From positions 1-38,495 of the forward strand of contig NZ_MUBA01000168.1 in the NCBI RefSeq assembly GCF_002154575.1: a stretch of 38,495 nt of DNA, in the 5' to 3' direction. Below the pieces are notes generated by a model. The model had not been told where the DNA came from and did no database searches. It was given only the letters and a program-made list of their open reading frames with translations. Shown here in pieces: positions 7,831 through 16,521 of the stretch (its first letter is position 1; every line of letters begins with the position of its first letter). Source of the DNA: Streptomyces bobili (GTDB lineage Bacteria > Actinomycetota > Actinomycetes > Streptomycetales > Streptomycetaceae). The translations under genes were made by a program, and so were the position numbers.

Positions 7831-7947
7831 CCTGTGGATCCCCCGTGCGTGTGCTCACGCCCTGGCATGTCAGTCTGCCAGGCGAGGGCAGACCCTGGGT
7901 AAGCCTGTGGAAAGGGGACGTTCCGCTTTGTTCCCGCCTGTGGAAAA
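7831..7947. promoter_or_regulatory. Region upstream of corA with repeated TGTGGA motifs and a 7-bp inverted repeat
   Basis: CCTGTGGA occurs at 7831-7838, 7904-7911 and 7937-7944. The last two lie in an exact 11-bp direct repeat, GCCTGTGGAAA, at 7903-7913 and 7936-7946. The two starts are 33 bp apart, about three helical turns. On the other strand these read TTTTCCACA, CTTTCCACA and GGATCCACA, close to the DnaA-box consensus. Between them is CCTGGCA-N8-TGCCAGG (7861-7882), a clean operator-like dyad. All are upstream of corA and also before the methyltransferase gene on the other strand. Confidence 0.45.
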
Positions 7948-8108
7948 CCCGTAATAGTGCCTGACAGGGGCCTGAACGGGGCCCGATGGGGTCTGCCTCC
8001 GGGCGCGGACTCACCTCCCGTTTCCTCTCCGGGCCGGCCGCCCTCGGCCACCGCCTCGCGGTCGCGTCGCCCTCCAGGGAAACCAGGACAACTGGGATGA
8101 TCAGCCGT

Positions 8109-8903
8109 ATGACGCGAACCGGCCGATACCTCCTCGACAATCAGCGGACCGAGGCGGGGGAGCGCTTCGACGCCGTTGCCGCCCTCTTCGACCCCACGAC
8201 GTTCCGGCACCTCGACGGCCTGGGCGTGGGCCCCGGCTGGCGTTGCTGGGAGGCCGGCGCGGGCGGCACCTCGGTGGTGTCCTGGCTGGCGAAGAAGGTC
8301 GGCCCCACCGGCAAGGTCGTCGCCACCGACATCGACATCTCACGACTGACCGGGGCCGCCCGCCCGCCGGTCGAGGTACGGGTGCACGACATCGGCGCCG
8401 AGCAGCCGCCCGCGGAGGGCTTCGACCTGGTCCACGCCCGGCTGGTCCTCGTCCACGTCCCGGAGCGGGAGCGGGCCCTGCGCTCCATGGTCCAGGCTCT
8501 GCGGCCGGGCGGCCGGCTCCTGCTGGAGGACGCGGACCCGGCCCTCCAGCCGCTGCCCTGCCCCGACGAGCACGGCCCCGAGCAGCAGTTGGCGAACCGC
8601 CTGCGCCACGGGTTCCGCACGCTCCTGGCGGACCGCGGCGCCGACCTCTCCTACGGCCGCAGGCTCCCGCGCCTGCTCCGGGAGGCTGGACTGCGCGGCG
8701 TGGAGGCCGACGCGCACTTCCCCCTCACCTCGCCCGCCTGCGCCGCCCTGGAATCCGCGACGGTCCGTCAGATCCGCGCCGACCTCGTGGCCGCGGGCCT
8801 CGCGACCGACGAGGACATCGACCGCCACCTCGCCAACGTCGCCTCCGGCGGCATGGACCTCGCGACGGCACCGATGATCTCGGCCTGGGGGAGAAAGGCA
8901 TAG
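8109..8903 (+). CDS. Class I SAM-dependent methyltransferase
   Basis: A 264-residue Rossmann-type methyltransferase. Motif I is WRCWEAGAGGTSVVSWLA. The acidic end of strand 2 is VVATDIDISRL, motif III-like residues are GFDLVHARLVLVHVPERERALRSM, and RPGGRLLLEDADPA follows. The N-terminal part (YLLDNQRTEAGERFDAVAALFDPTTFRHL) is shared with a group of streptomycete methyltransferases whose substrates are unknown. Two ATG codons are possible, 8097 and 8109; I prefer 8109 because similarity begins there, but neither has a strong ribosome-binding site. It is divergent from corA and followed by a convergent sugar-kinase gene. Confidence 0.83.
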   Translation: MTRTGRYLLDNQRTEAGERFDAVAALFDPTTFRHLDGLGVGPGWRCWEAGAGGTSVVSWLAKKVGPTGKVVATDIDISRLTGAARPPVEVRVHDIGAEQPPAEGFDLVHARLVLVHVPERERALRSMVQALRPGGRLLLEDADPALQPLPCPDEHGPEQQLANRLRHGFRTLLADRGADLSYGRRLPRLLREAGLRGVEADAHFPLTSPACAALESATVRQIRADLVAAGLATDEDIDRHLANVASGGMDLATAPMISAWGRKA

Positions 8904-8910
8904 GCCGGAC

Positions 8911-9001
8911 CGCCGACACCAGGCAGCCTCCGGTCCCGGCCGTCCCCTTCGTACGCCGACACCGGGCGCGGCGGTCCCGCGCCCCGTCGTACGCCGACAC
9001 C
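8911..9001. repeat. Three spaced copies of CGCCGACACC
   Basis: CGCCGACACC occurs at 8911-8920, 8954-8963 and 8992-9001. The last two lie within an identical 15-bp unit, TCGTACGCCGACACC (8949-8963 and 8987-9001). They fill the 152-bp convergent gap between the methyltransferase and the psuK-like gene. No function is suggested beyond repeat-rich spacer DNA. Confidence 0.6.
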
Positions 9002-9055
9002 CGCAGTCGCGTCCCCGCCACCCTCCCGGCGCCCGTGACCGGCGGTGCGGTGCTG

Positions 9056-10066
9056 TCACCGAGCAGGCGTCGTCTCCACCACCCCCGTGTGCGTCGGCGG
9101 TCTGCCGCCCACCCGCTCCACCGCCAGAGCGCCCGCCGCGCACCCCTCCACCGCGGCCTCGGCGGGCTCGGTCCCCGCGAGCAGGGCGGCGAGGAACGCG
9201 CCCGTGAAGGCGTCGCCCGCCCCCGTGGTGTCACGGGGTGCCGCCGGGACGGCCGGGACCCGCGCGACGACGGCGCCGTCCCGCGCCACCACAGCCCCGT
9301 CCGCTCCTTGTTTCGCCACCACCAGTGGCACCCGGCGGCTGAGTTCGGCAGCCGCCTCCGCCCCGTCGGCGGTCCCGGTCAGCAGACACGCCTCGTCCCT
9401 GCTGGGCAGCAGCACGTCCACGCCCCGCACCAGGGCGAGGAACCGGTCGGCGCCCAGTTCCCCCAGGAACCCCGTCGACGCCGGATCCAGGCTCACCGGC
9501 ACTCCACGCGCGCGTGCGGAGGCCACCGCCGTCCGCACCAGCGCACGCCCCGACGCGGAGAACAGCAGATAGCCCGACAGATGCAGCCGGGCGACCCCGT
9601 CGAGCAGCATGTCCGACCAGTCGTCCGGTTCGAGCCGCAGGGAGGCGCCGCTGTCGGTGAGGAACGTCCGCTCGGCCGCGGCCCCCGTGTCGACCAGGCA
9701 GATCACCGTGCCCGTCGGCGCCTCGGGATCGACGACGAGCAAGGGCCGTACGCCGCCGGCGACCAGTTCCCGCTCGTGCCAGGCCGCCGCCTCCGCACCG
9801 ACCCGGCCGAGCAGTCGTACGTCCGCACATCCCCAGTGGGCCGCCCAGCACGCCACGTTGGCGCCCGCCCCGCCCGGCAGGGTCCGGATCAGCGCGGCCG
9901 TGTCCGTCCCGGAGGCCAGCGGTCCCCGGTGACGCGCGACGACATCGGTGACGACGTCCCCCACGACCAGCAGCGCGCGCCGCGCGCGAGCGCTGCTCGG
10001 TCCCGGTCCCGGTCCCGGCCCCGAGCCGCCGGAGCCGTCATGCGGTGCGTCCGGACTCCCGGTCAC
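9056..10066 (-). CDS. PfkB-family carbohydrate kinase, probable pseudouridine kinase
   Basis: A 336-residue ribokinase-like protein. It has the N-terminal signature region LPGGAGANVACWAAHWG, the substrate lid region, and the C-terminal anion-hole motif DTTGAGDAFTGAFLAAL with the catalytic Asp. The GTG start at 10066 overlaps the TGA stop of the upstream pseudouridine glycosidase gene in a GTGA arrangement, so the two are translationally coupled. In E. coli and other bacteria PsuK phosphorylates pseudouridine and PsuG then splits the product into ribose 5-phosphate and uracil. The coupling is the reason for the specific call; on sequence alone it is only a PfkB kinase. The first 20 residues contain a Gly-Pro run (SGPGPGPGPSS). 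Confidence 0.8.
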   Translation of the reverse strand: MTGSPDAPHDGSGGSGPGPGPGPSSARARRALLVVGDVVTDVVARHRGPLASGTDTAALIRTLPGGAGANVACWAAHWGCADVRLLGRVGAEAAAWHERELVAGGVRPLLVVDPEAPTGTVICLVDTGAAAERTFLTDSGASLRLEPDDWSDMLLDGVARLHLSGYLLFSASGRALVRTAVASARARGVPVSLDPASTGFLGELGADRFLALVRGVDVLLPSRDEACLLTGTADGAEAAAELSRRVPLVVAKQGADGAVVARDGAVVARVPAVPAAPRDTTGAGDAFTGAFLAALLAGTEPAEAAVEGCAAGALAVERVGGRPPTHTGVVETTPAR

Positions 10067-10971
10067 GCCCCGGCCCACGCCGAGGCGATGCGCCCCGCCA
10101 GCCGTACGTTGCCGCGCACCGCCGCCAGGTTGGCGCTCAGCGACGCGCCCTCGGTGTGGCGGACCAGGTGGTCGAGCAGGTACGGCGTGACGGCCTGGCC
10201 CGTGACTCCCTCCGCCGCGCAGGCCTCCAGCGCGTCCGCGAGCACGCGCGCGTGCAGCGCGGGATCCAGCTGCTCCTCCTGGGGAACCGGATTCGCCACG
10301 ATCAGAGCCGACTCCGGTACGCCCAGGGCGTCCTGAGCCCTCATCACGTCCGCCACCTGGCCGGGACTCTCCAGCGTCCAGTCCACCGGATGCCCCGAAT
10401 CGGACAGGTAGAAGCCGGGGAAGCGATCCGTGCCGTACCCGGCGACGGCGACCCCCAGCGTCTCCAGCCGCTGAAGCGTCGCCGGCACGTCCAGGATCGA
10501 TTTCACCCCCGCGCACACCACCGTGATCCGGGTACGCGCCAGCAGGCCCAGGTCGGCCGACTCGTCCTGGGTGGCCGTCCACTCCCGGTGCACCCCGCCG
10601 AGCCCGCCCGTCGCGAACACGCGCACCCCGGCCAGCGCGGCCAGCAGCGCGGTCGCCGACACCGTGGTCGCCCCGCTCGCCCCCGAGGCGACCGCGAGCG
10701 GCAGGTCACGGTGGCCCAGCTTGCGGATCCCGTCCTCGTTGGCGATCCGCTCCAGCTGCTCCTTGTCGAGGCCGACATGGGGCCGCCCGTCCAGCACGGC
10801 GATCGTCGCCGGGACGGCGCCCTCCTCGCGCACCACCGCCTCCAGCTCCCGCGCCACCTGAAGGTTGCGCGGCCGTGGCAGCCCGTGGGCGATGATCGTG
10901 GACTCCAACGCCACCACGGGTCGACGCGCGTCGACCGCCTCCCGTACCTCTTCCGACACCACCAGCACCAC
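10063..10971 (-). CDS. psuG: Pseudouridine-5'-phosphate glycosidase
   Basis: A 302-residue protein with the complete PsuG/IndA pattern. This includes PVVALESTIIAHGLPRPRN near the start, GAVPATIAVLDGRPHVGL, VASGASGATTVSATALLAAL, VFATGGLGGVHR, and VVCAGVKSILDVPATLQRLETLGV with the catalytic lysine in GVKS. It reversibly cleaves pseudouridine 5'-phosphate to ribose 5-phosphate and uracil. I chose the GTG at 10971 because AGGAGG lies 7 nt upstream. An ATG at 11004 would add 11 residues outside the family pattern and lie upstream of that site. It is the first gene of a two-gene unit with the kinase; no psuT-like nucleoside transporter is adjacent. It is divergent from the VOC gene across 99 bp. 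Confidence 0.93.
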   Translation of the reverse strand: MVLVVSEEVREAVDARRPVVALESTIIAHGLPRPRNLQVARELEAVVREEGAVPATIAVLDGRPHVGLDKEQLERIANEDGIRKLGHRDLPLAVASGASGATTVSATALLAALAGVRVFATGGLGGVHREWTATQDESADLGLLARTRITVVCAGVKSILDVPATLQRLETLGVAVAGYGTDRFPGFYLSDSGHPVDWTLESPGQVADVMRAQDALGVPESALIVANPVPQEEQLDPALHARVLADALEACAAEGVTGQAVTPYLLDHLVRHTEGASLSANLAAVRGNVRLAGRIASAWAGA

Positions 10972-11070
10972 GTGCCCGCCTCCTGTCCGTCGGTCTTCCC
11001 TCATCCCTGGCGGGCGGCGCGCCCGGTCAAACCCTTGCGGCCTGTGGGGGACGACACCAGCCTGGAAGGC

Positions 11071-11499
11071 ATGACCGACAACCTGCCTCGCCTGGACCAC
11101 GTCGTCCTGTGGGTCCGCGACCCGCTCGCCGCGGCCGACTTCTACGAGAACATCGTCGGCCTGGCGCCCGTCCGGCTCGACGCGTTCGCCGCGGGAGAGG
11201 AGCCCTTCCCCTCCGTCCGGGTCGACGACGGGACCCTCCTCGACCTCATGCCGCTGACCATGGTGACGCGCATGACGATGCTCCCCGGCGCGGCCGACAG
11301 TGCCGGACACCCCGTGAACCACATCTGCCTCGCCCTGCCCCGGACCGCCTTCGACGCCCTCCACACCCGCCTGACCGAGCACGCCGTCCCCGTCTCGGAC
11401 GTCTCGCACGGCTCCTTCGGCGCCCGTGGCGAGGCCACCCGCAGCCTCTACTTCCGCGACCCGGACGGCAACGTCGTCGAGATCCGGCACTACGACTGA
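11071..11499 (+). CDS. VOC (glyoxalase/dioxygenase-fold) family protein
   Basis: A 142-residue single-domain protein with the paired beta-alpha-beta-beta-beta modules of the vicinal oxygen chelate fold. It opens with LDHVVLWVRDPLAAADFYENIVGL and closes with TRSLYFRDPDGNVVEIRHY. Candidate metal ligands are His in the first strand (LDHVV), His in the third module (NHICLAL) and Glu near the end (VVEIRHY). Such proteins can be glyoxalases, antibiotic-binding proteins or dioxygenases; the substrate cannot be told from the sequence. The ATG at 11071 has GGAAGG just upstream. Confidence 0.85.
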   Translation: MTDNLPRLDHVVLWVRDPLAAADFYENIVGLAPVRLDAFAAGEEPFPSVRVDDGTLLDLMPLTMVTRMTMLPGAADSAGHPVNHICLALPRTAFDALHTRLTEHAVPVSDVSHGSFGARGEATRSLYFRDPDGNVVEIRHYD

Positions 11500-11567
11500 C
11501 ACACCGGTACGCCCGCCCCGCGCCGCCCCGCCCCCCTCAGAGGCCGCCTCGGCGCGGGGCCGGCCGC

Positions 11568-12122
11568 TCAGAACAGCGGCTCGGGCAGGACCCCCTCCAG
11601 GGCCAGCAGCCTGCGCTTGGCCTCCAGGCCGCCCCCGAAGCCGCCTATTCCGCCGTCGCTCTCCACGACCCGGTGGCAGGGCACGACGACCGGCAGGGGA
11701 TTGGCGCCCATCGCCGCTCCCACCGCCTGCGCGGCACCCGGCTGCCCCACGCGCTTGGCGAGATCGCCATAGCCCACGACCGCGCCGTACGGGACGCCGG
11801 AGGCCAGCTCACGCAGGACCTGACGGTTGAAGCCGGAGATCAGCGACCAGTCCAGGGGCAGGGCGAAATCGCGTCGCTCGCCGGCGAAGTAGGCGCGGAC
11901 CTGGCCTATCGCCTCGGACAGCAGTGGCGAGTCGGGTGACTCGACGGGTTCCGCACCCAGCCGGTCCGCGAGGCGGCCGAGCGCCTTCTCACGCACGGCT
12001 TCGTCGGCGTGGAACACGACGTTGACCAGGCCCTCGCGGGTCGCGGCCAGCAGCAGCGGACCGATGCCGGTGCCGACGACGGCCCACACGACCTGCTGCT
12101 CGTACTGCCCATGGCTGTCCAT
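11568..12122 (-). CDS. ogt: Methylated-DNA--protein-cysteine methyltransferase (Ogt type)
   Basis: A 184-residue suicide alkyltransferase with the active-site motif PCHRV (Cys149) and the helix-turn-helix region VPYGAVVGYGDLAKRVGQPGAAQAVGAAMGANPLP, read in two parts. It removes alkyl groups from O6-alkylguanine in DNA. The ATG at 12122 follows the TACCGT box by only 6 nt, and no ribosome-binding site is seen, so it is probably leaderless. The promoter is of the DNA-damage type shared with uvrB. That fits an inducible repair enzyme in an organism whose SOS regulon is partly LexA-independent. It lies 50 bp downstream of the glycerophosphodiesterase gene on the same strand but has its own promoter. 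Confidence 0.93.
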   Translation of the reverse strand: MDSHGQYEQQVVWAVVGTGIGPLLLAATREGLVNVVFHADEAVREKALGRLADRLGAEPVESPDSPLLSEAIGQVRAYFAGERRDFALPLDWSLISGFNRQVLRELASGVPYGAVVGYGDLAKRVGQPGAAQAVGAAMGANPLPVVVPCHRVVESDGGIGGFGGGLEAKRRLLALEGVLPEPLF

Positions 12123-12151
12123 GCGCCCACGGTACGACCCACCACTGACAA
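12123..12151 (-). promoter_or_regulatory. RecA_NDp-like DNA-damage promoter of ogt
   Basis: On the minus strand: TTGTCAGTGGT (complement of 12141-12151), six bases GGGTCG, then TACCGT (complement of 12129-12134), 6 nt before the start codon. The first 20 bases are identical to those before uvrB. The pattern matches TTGTCAGTGGC-N6-TAGGGT, known from mycobacterial recA as a LexA-independent damage promoter. No GAAC-N4-GTTC LexA-type box was seen nearby. Confidence 0.75.
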
Positions 12152-12172
12152 CGCCGGGGACCGGTCGCGGCA

Positions 12173-13045
12173 TCAGTCCCAGTACAGGGCCCGCGCCACC
12201 ACGTCCGGCCTGTTGGTGATGACGCCGTCGATGCCGTACCCGGCCATCCTCCGGGCCGTGGAGGCGTCGTCGACGGTCCAGACGAAGATCCTCAGCGGAC
12301 TGCCGTGCGGTCCTGTGACCGCGTGCACGGCGGAGACGTACCCGGCGGTGAGGGACACGTACGAGGGGTTGATCAGATCGGCGAAGGCCGCGTACCCGGG
12401 CAGGTCCCGCACCGCCGGCTTGCCGAGCAGGCCCGTCGTCACCGACGGCTCGAGATCGTGGACGGCCCGCAGACTGCCGGCGCTGAAGCTCTGCACGATC
12501 AGCCGGCCCGCGAGGTGCTCCCCGTCCAGCCATCCCTCGTCGGCGAGCACCTTGAGGGTGTCCGCTTCGATGCCCGGGTACAGCTCGGGGTTCTTCACCT
12601 CCAGCAGCAGTTTCTGGTCGTGATGCTCGACCCGGCGGACGTACTCCCCGAGCGTCGGCACGCGCGCGCCCGCGTACGCGGGGCCGAACCAACTGCCCGC
12701 GTCGAGCCGCGCCACCTCCGCCGCGGTGAAGTCCTTCACCTTCCACGGGGCGCGCCCCGGAAAGACGTCCTCGACGTCCGTGGTCCGGCTGAGGCTGTCG
12801 TCATGGATCACCACGAGCGTGCCGTCCTTGGTGCGCTGGACGTCGTTCTCCACCCAGCGAACGCCCAGGTCGGCGGCTGCGTCGACGGCCGCCAGGGTGT
12901 TCTCGGGCGCCTGGGCGGAAGCACCCCGGTGGGCGATCACCGAGGGCTGTCCCACGATGCCCGCCCGTGCGTCATGGACGGGGAGCAGGAGGGCGACGAC
13001 GCCCACCAGCGCGGTGGTCGTCGCGGCAACTGCGCGCGCGTGCAT
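12173..13045 (-). CDS. Secreted glycerophosphodiester phosphodiesterase
   Basis: A 290-residue protein with an N-terminal signal peptide (MHARAVAATTTALVGVVALLL then a small-residue cut region near DARAG). The GDPD TIM-barrel follows: catalytic HRGASAQAPENT, then ENDVQRTKDGTLVVIHDD with the metal-binding Glu and Asp, and LLLEVKNPELYP with a further Glu. It hydrolyses glycerophosphodiesters from membrane lipids or teichoic-acid-type polymers to glycerol 3-phosphate and an alcohol, outside the cell. The ATG at 13045 is preceded by GAGGAG with 5-nt spacing. Phosphate control would be plausible but no PHO box was recognised. Confidence 0.9.
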   Translation of the reverse strand: MHARAVAATTTALVGVVALLLPVHDARAGIVGQPSVIAHRGASAQAPENTLAAVDAAADLGVRWVENDVQRTKDGTLVVIHDDSLSRTTDVEDVFPGRAPWKVKDFTAAEVARLDAGSWFGPAYAGARVPTLGEYVRRVEHHDQKLLLEVKNPELYPGIEADTLKVLADEGWLDGEHLAGRLIVQSFSAGSLRAVHDLEPSVTTGLLGKPAVRDLPGYAAFADLINPSYVSLTAGYVSAVHAVTGPHGSPLRIFVWTVDDASTARRMAGYGIDGVITNRPDVVARALYWD

Positions 13046-13322
13046 GCGTACTCCTCGCGTCGGCCGATCACCTACCGCTCCACTGTGGCAGCAGAGAGTC
13101 AACGGCGGGTGGGCGCGGGAGGACCACGGGATGAAGGTTGACGGCCGGGACCGCTTCACGGGTGCCGCACATTGGGGCAAGGCCGTGTTTCTTTGCCGGA
13201 AAATCGTTCGACCATTCCGGTGGCAGTCATACTGCTCTGCGTCGACCCCGACCGTCCGCGCGGTCGTGGGTGGGGGGGCGCGTTCCAGGCATTCCAGCAA
13301 CAGGGCGGAAGGGCAACCGCGC

Positions 13323-14180
13323 ATGCACGGCACGGTCGACGGATTCAGCTACGGACTCGTCACACCGCTGGTGGCCTATCTCATGGCCTGCCTCGGCGGT
13401 GCCCTAGGCCTGCGCTGCACGACCCGAGCGCTGCTCGTCGCCCACTCCTGGCGCCCCGGATGGCTCGCCCTGGGCGCCGCTGCGATCGGCTCCGGCATCT
13501 GGACCATGCATTTCGTCGCCATGATGGGCTTCTCGGTCGCGGGCGCCCCGATCCACTACGACAAACCCATGACCTACGCCAGCCTCGGTGTCGCCGTCGT
13601 CATGGTGGGCGTCGGGATCTTCATCGTCGGCTACAAGGGCGCCACCGGCACCGCGCTCTTCACCGGAGGCACGATCACCGGCCTCGGGATCGCGTCGATG
13701 CACTACCTGGGCATGGCCGGCATGCGCTTCGACGGCAAGTTCGAGTACAACACCCTCACCGTGGGTATCTCCGTGGCCATCGCGATGGCCGCCGCCACCG
13801 CCGCCCTGTGGGCCGCAGGGCAGGTCAGGGGCTTCCTGTGGAGCGTCGGCGCCAGCCTCGTCATGGGGCTGGCCGTCACCGGCATGCACTACACGGGCAT
13901 GGCCGCCCTCAGCGTCGACCTGCACACCACGGGCACGCCGTCCGCCGGCGACTCGCCCGCCGCCCTTCTCGCGCCCATGCTGATCGGCCCGCTCGCCTTC
14001 CTCTGCCTCGCCGGCGTCGTGGTGATGTTCGACCCGCTCATGGTCATGGGCAAGCCCGACTGGACCCCCGCCGAGCACAAGCCCGGCGTCCCGGCCCACC
14101 CGCACACCGTCGGCCGGACCCGGCTCCGCACCCGCCGCAAGGTGGCTCTCCACGAGAGCCGGACCCCGCAGAACCGCTGA
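13323..14180 (+). CDS. MHYT-domain integral membrane protein
   Basis: A 285-residue protein with about seven membrane helices and three MHYT-type motifs ([15 protein letters not shown] and GMHYTGM), each preceded by a hydrophobic run. The Met and His residues of this domain are thought to bind copper and to sense O2, CO or NO. Family members in other bacteria often carry a GGDEF or EAL output domain; here there is only a 45-residue basic cytoplasmic tail ([14 protein letters not shown]). The sensing role is therefore inference. GGAAGGG lies about 10 nt before the ATG at 13323. The 277-bp gap upstream, shared with the divergent GDPD gene, holds no other gene that I can see. Confidence 0.85.
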   Translation: MHGTVDGFSYGLVTPLVAYLMACLGGALGLRCTTRALLVAHSWRPGWLALGAAAIGSGIWTMHFVAMMGFSVAGAPIHYDKPMTYASLGVAVVMVGVGIFIVGYKGATGTALFTGGTITGLGIASMHYLGMAGMRFDGKFEYNTLTVGISVAIAMAAATAALWAAGQVRGFLWSVGASLVMGLAVTGMHYTGMAALSVDLHTTGTPSAGDSPAALLAPMLIGPLAFLCLAGVVVMFDPLMVMGKPDWTPAEHKPGVPAHPHTVGRTRLRTRRKVALHESRTPQNR

Positions 14181-14190
14181 TCGGACCGCA

Positions 14191-14213
14191 TTGTCAGTGG
14201 TGGGTCGTACGGT
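14191..14213 (+). promoter_or_regulatory. RecA_NDp-like DNA-damage promoter of uvrB
   Basis: TTGTCAGTGGT (14191-14201), six bases GGGTCG, TACGGT (14208-14213), then 7 nt to the ATG at 14221. The motif begins 11 bp after the stop of the MHYT gene, so uvrB has its own compact promoter and is probably leaderless. It shares 20 consecutive bases with the ogt promoter. Confidence 0.78.
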
Positions 14214-14220
14214 GGATGGC

Positions 14221-16368
14221 ATGCGGCCCGTTTCCCACATCGAACGCACGGTGGCGCCCTTCGAGGTCGTCAGCCCCTACCAGCCCAGCGGTGACCAGCC
14301 GGCGGCCATCGCCGAGCTGGCCAAGCGCGTCGAGGCCGGTGAGAAGGACGTCGTCCTCCTGGGCGCGACCGGCACCGGCAAGTCCGCCACGACCGCGTGG
14401 ATGATCGAGAAGCTCCAGCGCCCCACCCTCGTGATGGCGCCGAACAAGACGCTGGCCGCCCAGCTGGCGAACGAGTTCCGAGAGCTCCTGCCGAACAACG
14501 CGGTGGAGTACTTCGTCTCGTACTACGACTACTACCAGCCCGAGGCGTACGTCCCGCAGTCGGACACCTACATCGAGAAGGACTCCTCGGTCAACGAGGA
14601 GGTCGAGCGCCTGCGCCACTCCGCGACCAACTCCCTCCTCACCCGCCGCGACGTCATCGTGGTCGCCTCGGTCTCCTGCATCTACGGCCTCGGTACGCCG
14701 CAGGAGTACGTGGACCGGATGGTCACCCTCAAGGTCGGCGAGGAGATCGACCGCGACCAGCTGCTGCGCCGCTTCGTGGACATCCAGTACACGCGCAACG
14801 ACACGGCCTTCACCCGTGGCACCTTCCGGGTCCGCGGCGACACCATCGAGATCTTCCCGGTCTACGAGGAACTGGCCGTCCGCATCGAGATGTTCGGCGA
14901 CGAGATCGAGGCGCTGTCCACCCTCCATCCGCTCACCGGCGAGATCATCAGCGACGACGAGCACCTGTACGTCTTCCCCGCCACCCACTACGTGGCAGGC
15001 CCGGAGCGCCTGGAGCGCGCCGTCAACGACATCGAGAAGGAGATGGGCGAGCGCCTCGCCGAACTGGAGAAGCAGGGCAAGCTCCTCGAGGCCCAGCGCC
15101 TGCGCATGCGCACCACGTACGACCTCGAGATGCTCCGCCAGATCGGCAGCTGCTCGGGCGTGGAGAACTACTCGATGCACTTCGACGGCCGTGAGCCCGG
15201 CTCCCCGCCGAACACCCTGATCGACTACTTCCCCGACGACTTCCTGCTCGTCATCGACGAGTCCCATGTCACCGTCCCGCAGATCGGCGCCATGTACGAG
15301 GGCGACGCCTCCCGCAAGCGCACCCTCGTCGACCACGGCTTCCGGCTGCCCTCCGCCCTGGACAACCGCCCGCTGAAGTGGGAGGAGTTCCAGAAGCGCA
15401 TCGGACAGACCGTCTACCTGTCGGCGACGCCCGGCAAGTACGAACTCTCCCGCGGGGACGGGGTCGTCGAGCAGATCATCCGCCCCACCGGCCTCATCGA
15501 CCCCGAGATCGTCGTCAAGCCCACCGAGGGCCAGATCGACGACCTGGTGCACGAGATCCGCACGCGCGTCGAGAGGGACGAACGCGTCCTGGTCACCACC
15601 CTCACCAAGAAGATGTCCGAGGACCTCACCGACTACTTCCTCGAACTCGGCATCCAGGTGCGCTATCTGCACAGCGACGTCGACACCCTGCGCCGCATCG
15701 AGCTGCTGCGCGAACTGCGGGCCGGCGAGTTCGACGTACTGGTCGGCATCAACCTCCTGAGGGAGGGCCTCGACCTGCCGGAGGTGTCTCTGGTGGCGAT
15801 CCTCGACGCCGACAAGGAGGGCTTCCTGCGCTCCGGCACCTCGCTGATCCAGACCATCGGCCGCGCCGCGCGCAACGTCTCCGGCCAGGTCCACATGTAC
15901 GCCGACAAGATCACTCCGGGCATGGAGCGGGCCATCGAGGAGACCAACCGCCGCCGCGAGAAGCAGATCGCCTACAACACGGCGCGCGGCATCGACCCGC
16001 AGCCGCTCCGCAAGAAGATCAACGACATCGTCGCGCAGATCGCGCGCGAGGAGGTCGACACCGAGCAGCTCCTGGGCTCCGGCTACCGCGCGAAGAAGGA
16101 CGGCGGCGGTACCAAGGCGCCGGTCCCCTCCCTCGGCGGCAAGGCGGCCAAGGGCGCGACGTCGGCGAAGTCCGCGAAGGGGAAGGCCAAGGAGACGGTC
16201 CCGACCGACCGCCCCGCGGCCGAACTCGCCGGGCAGATCGAGGAGATGACGGCGCGGATGCGGGCGGCCGCCGCGGACCTCCAGTTCGAGGTCGCGGCCC
16301 GACTGCGCGACGAGGTCTCCGAGATGAAGAAGGAACTGCGCCAGATGAAGGAGGCCGGCCTTGCCTGA
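14221..16368 (+). CDS. uvrB: Excinuclease ABC subunit B
   Basis: A full-length 715-residue UvrB. Landmarks are the Walker A motif [13 protein letters not shown] (about residues 45-57), the beta-hairpin region [21 protein letters not shown] used for DNA wedging, the DEAD-like box [13 protein letters not shown], helicase motifs near [22 protein letters not shown] and QTIGRAARN, and the C-terminal UVR domain ([23 protein letters not shown]) that binds UvrC. A Lys/Ala/Gly-rich linker of about 35 residues ([18 protein letters not shown]) precedes the UVR domain. The start at 14221 is favoured over an upstream TTG because that TTG lies inside the promoter motif. uvrA is 20 kb away on the same strand. 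Confidence 0.98.
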   Translation: MRPVSHIERTVAPFEVVSPYQPSGDQPAAIAELAKRVEAGEKDVVLLGATGTGKSATTAWMIEKLQRPTLVMAPNKTLAAQLANEFRELLPNNAVEYFVSYYDYYQPEAYVPQSDTYIEKDSSVNEEVERLRHSATNSLLTRRDVIVVASVSCIYGLGTPQEYVDRMVTLKVGEEIDRDQLLRRFVDIQYTRNDTAFTRGTFRVRGDTIEIFPVYEELAVRIEMFGDEIEALSTLHPLTGEIISDDEHLYVFPATHYVAGPERLERAVNDIEKEMGERLAELEKQGKLLEAQRLRMRTTYDLEMLRQIGSCSGVENYSMHFDGREPGSPPNTLIDYFPDDFLLVIDESHVTVPQIGAMYEGDASRKRTLVDHGFRLPSALDNRPLKWEEFQKRIGQTVYLSATPGKYELSRGDGVVEQIIRPTGLIDPEIVVKPTEGQIDDLVHEIRTRVERDERVLVTTLTKKMSEDLTDYFLELGIQVRYLHSDVDTLRRIELLRELRAGEFDVLVGINLLREGLDLPEVSLVAILDADKEGFLRSGTSLIQTIGRAARNVSGQVHMYADKITPGMERAIEETNRRREKQIAYNTARGIDPQPLRKKINDIVAQIAREEVDTEQLLGSGYRAKKDGGGTKAPVPSLGGKAAKGATSAKSAKGKAKETVPTDRPAAELAGQIEEMTARMRAAAADLQFEVAARLRDEVSEMKKELRQMKEAGLA

Positions 16369-16441
16369 CGGACCGGGCGGGCCCGGCCGCCGTACGCCCT
16401 GTGTTGCAAGAACGACACAAAGTGCGGTCCTGGGTACGGCA

Positions 16442-16464
16442 CTGTCAGTGGCGTTGCGTAGGGT
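16442..16464 (+). promoter_or_regulatory. RecA_NDp-like promoter upstream of terD
   Basis: CTGTCAGTGGC (16442-16452), six bases GTTGCG, then TAGGGT (16459-16464). Relative to the mycobacterial consensus only the first base differs. The leader from about 16471 to the GTG at 16522 is some 50 nt and contains a small dyad CCGCGG-GGA-CCGCGG (16474-16488) and GAGAGGGG before the start codon. Confidence 0.7.
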
Positions 16465-16521
16465 TTTCGTCAACCGCGGGGACCGCGGCAACAGGGGACA
16501 GTCCGAGAGGGGAATCAGCGC

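Noticed and set aside
7820..8000. Magnesium riboswitch (M-box) before corA
   Set aside because: I could not identify the conserved M-box segments; the region holds repeats and a dyad instead.
14181..14221. LexA-type SOS box before uvrB or uvrA
   Set aside because: No GAAC-N4-GTTC-like sequence was seen in either upstream region; the RecA_NDp-like motif explains damage control better.
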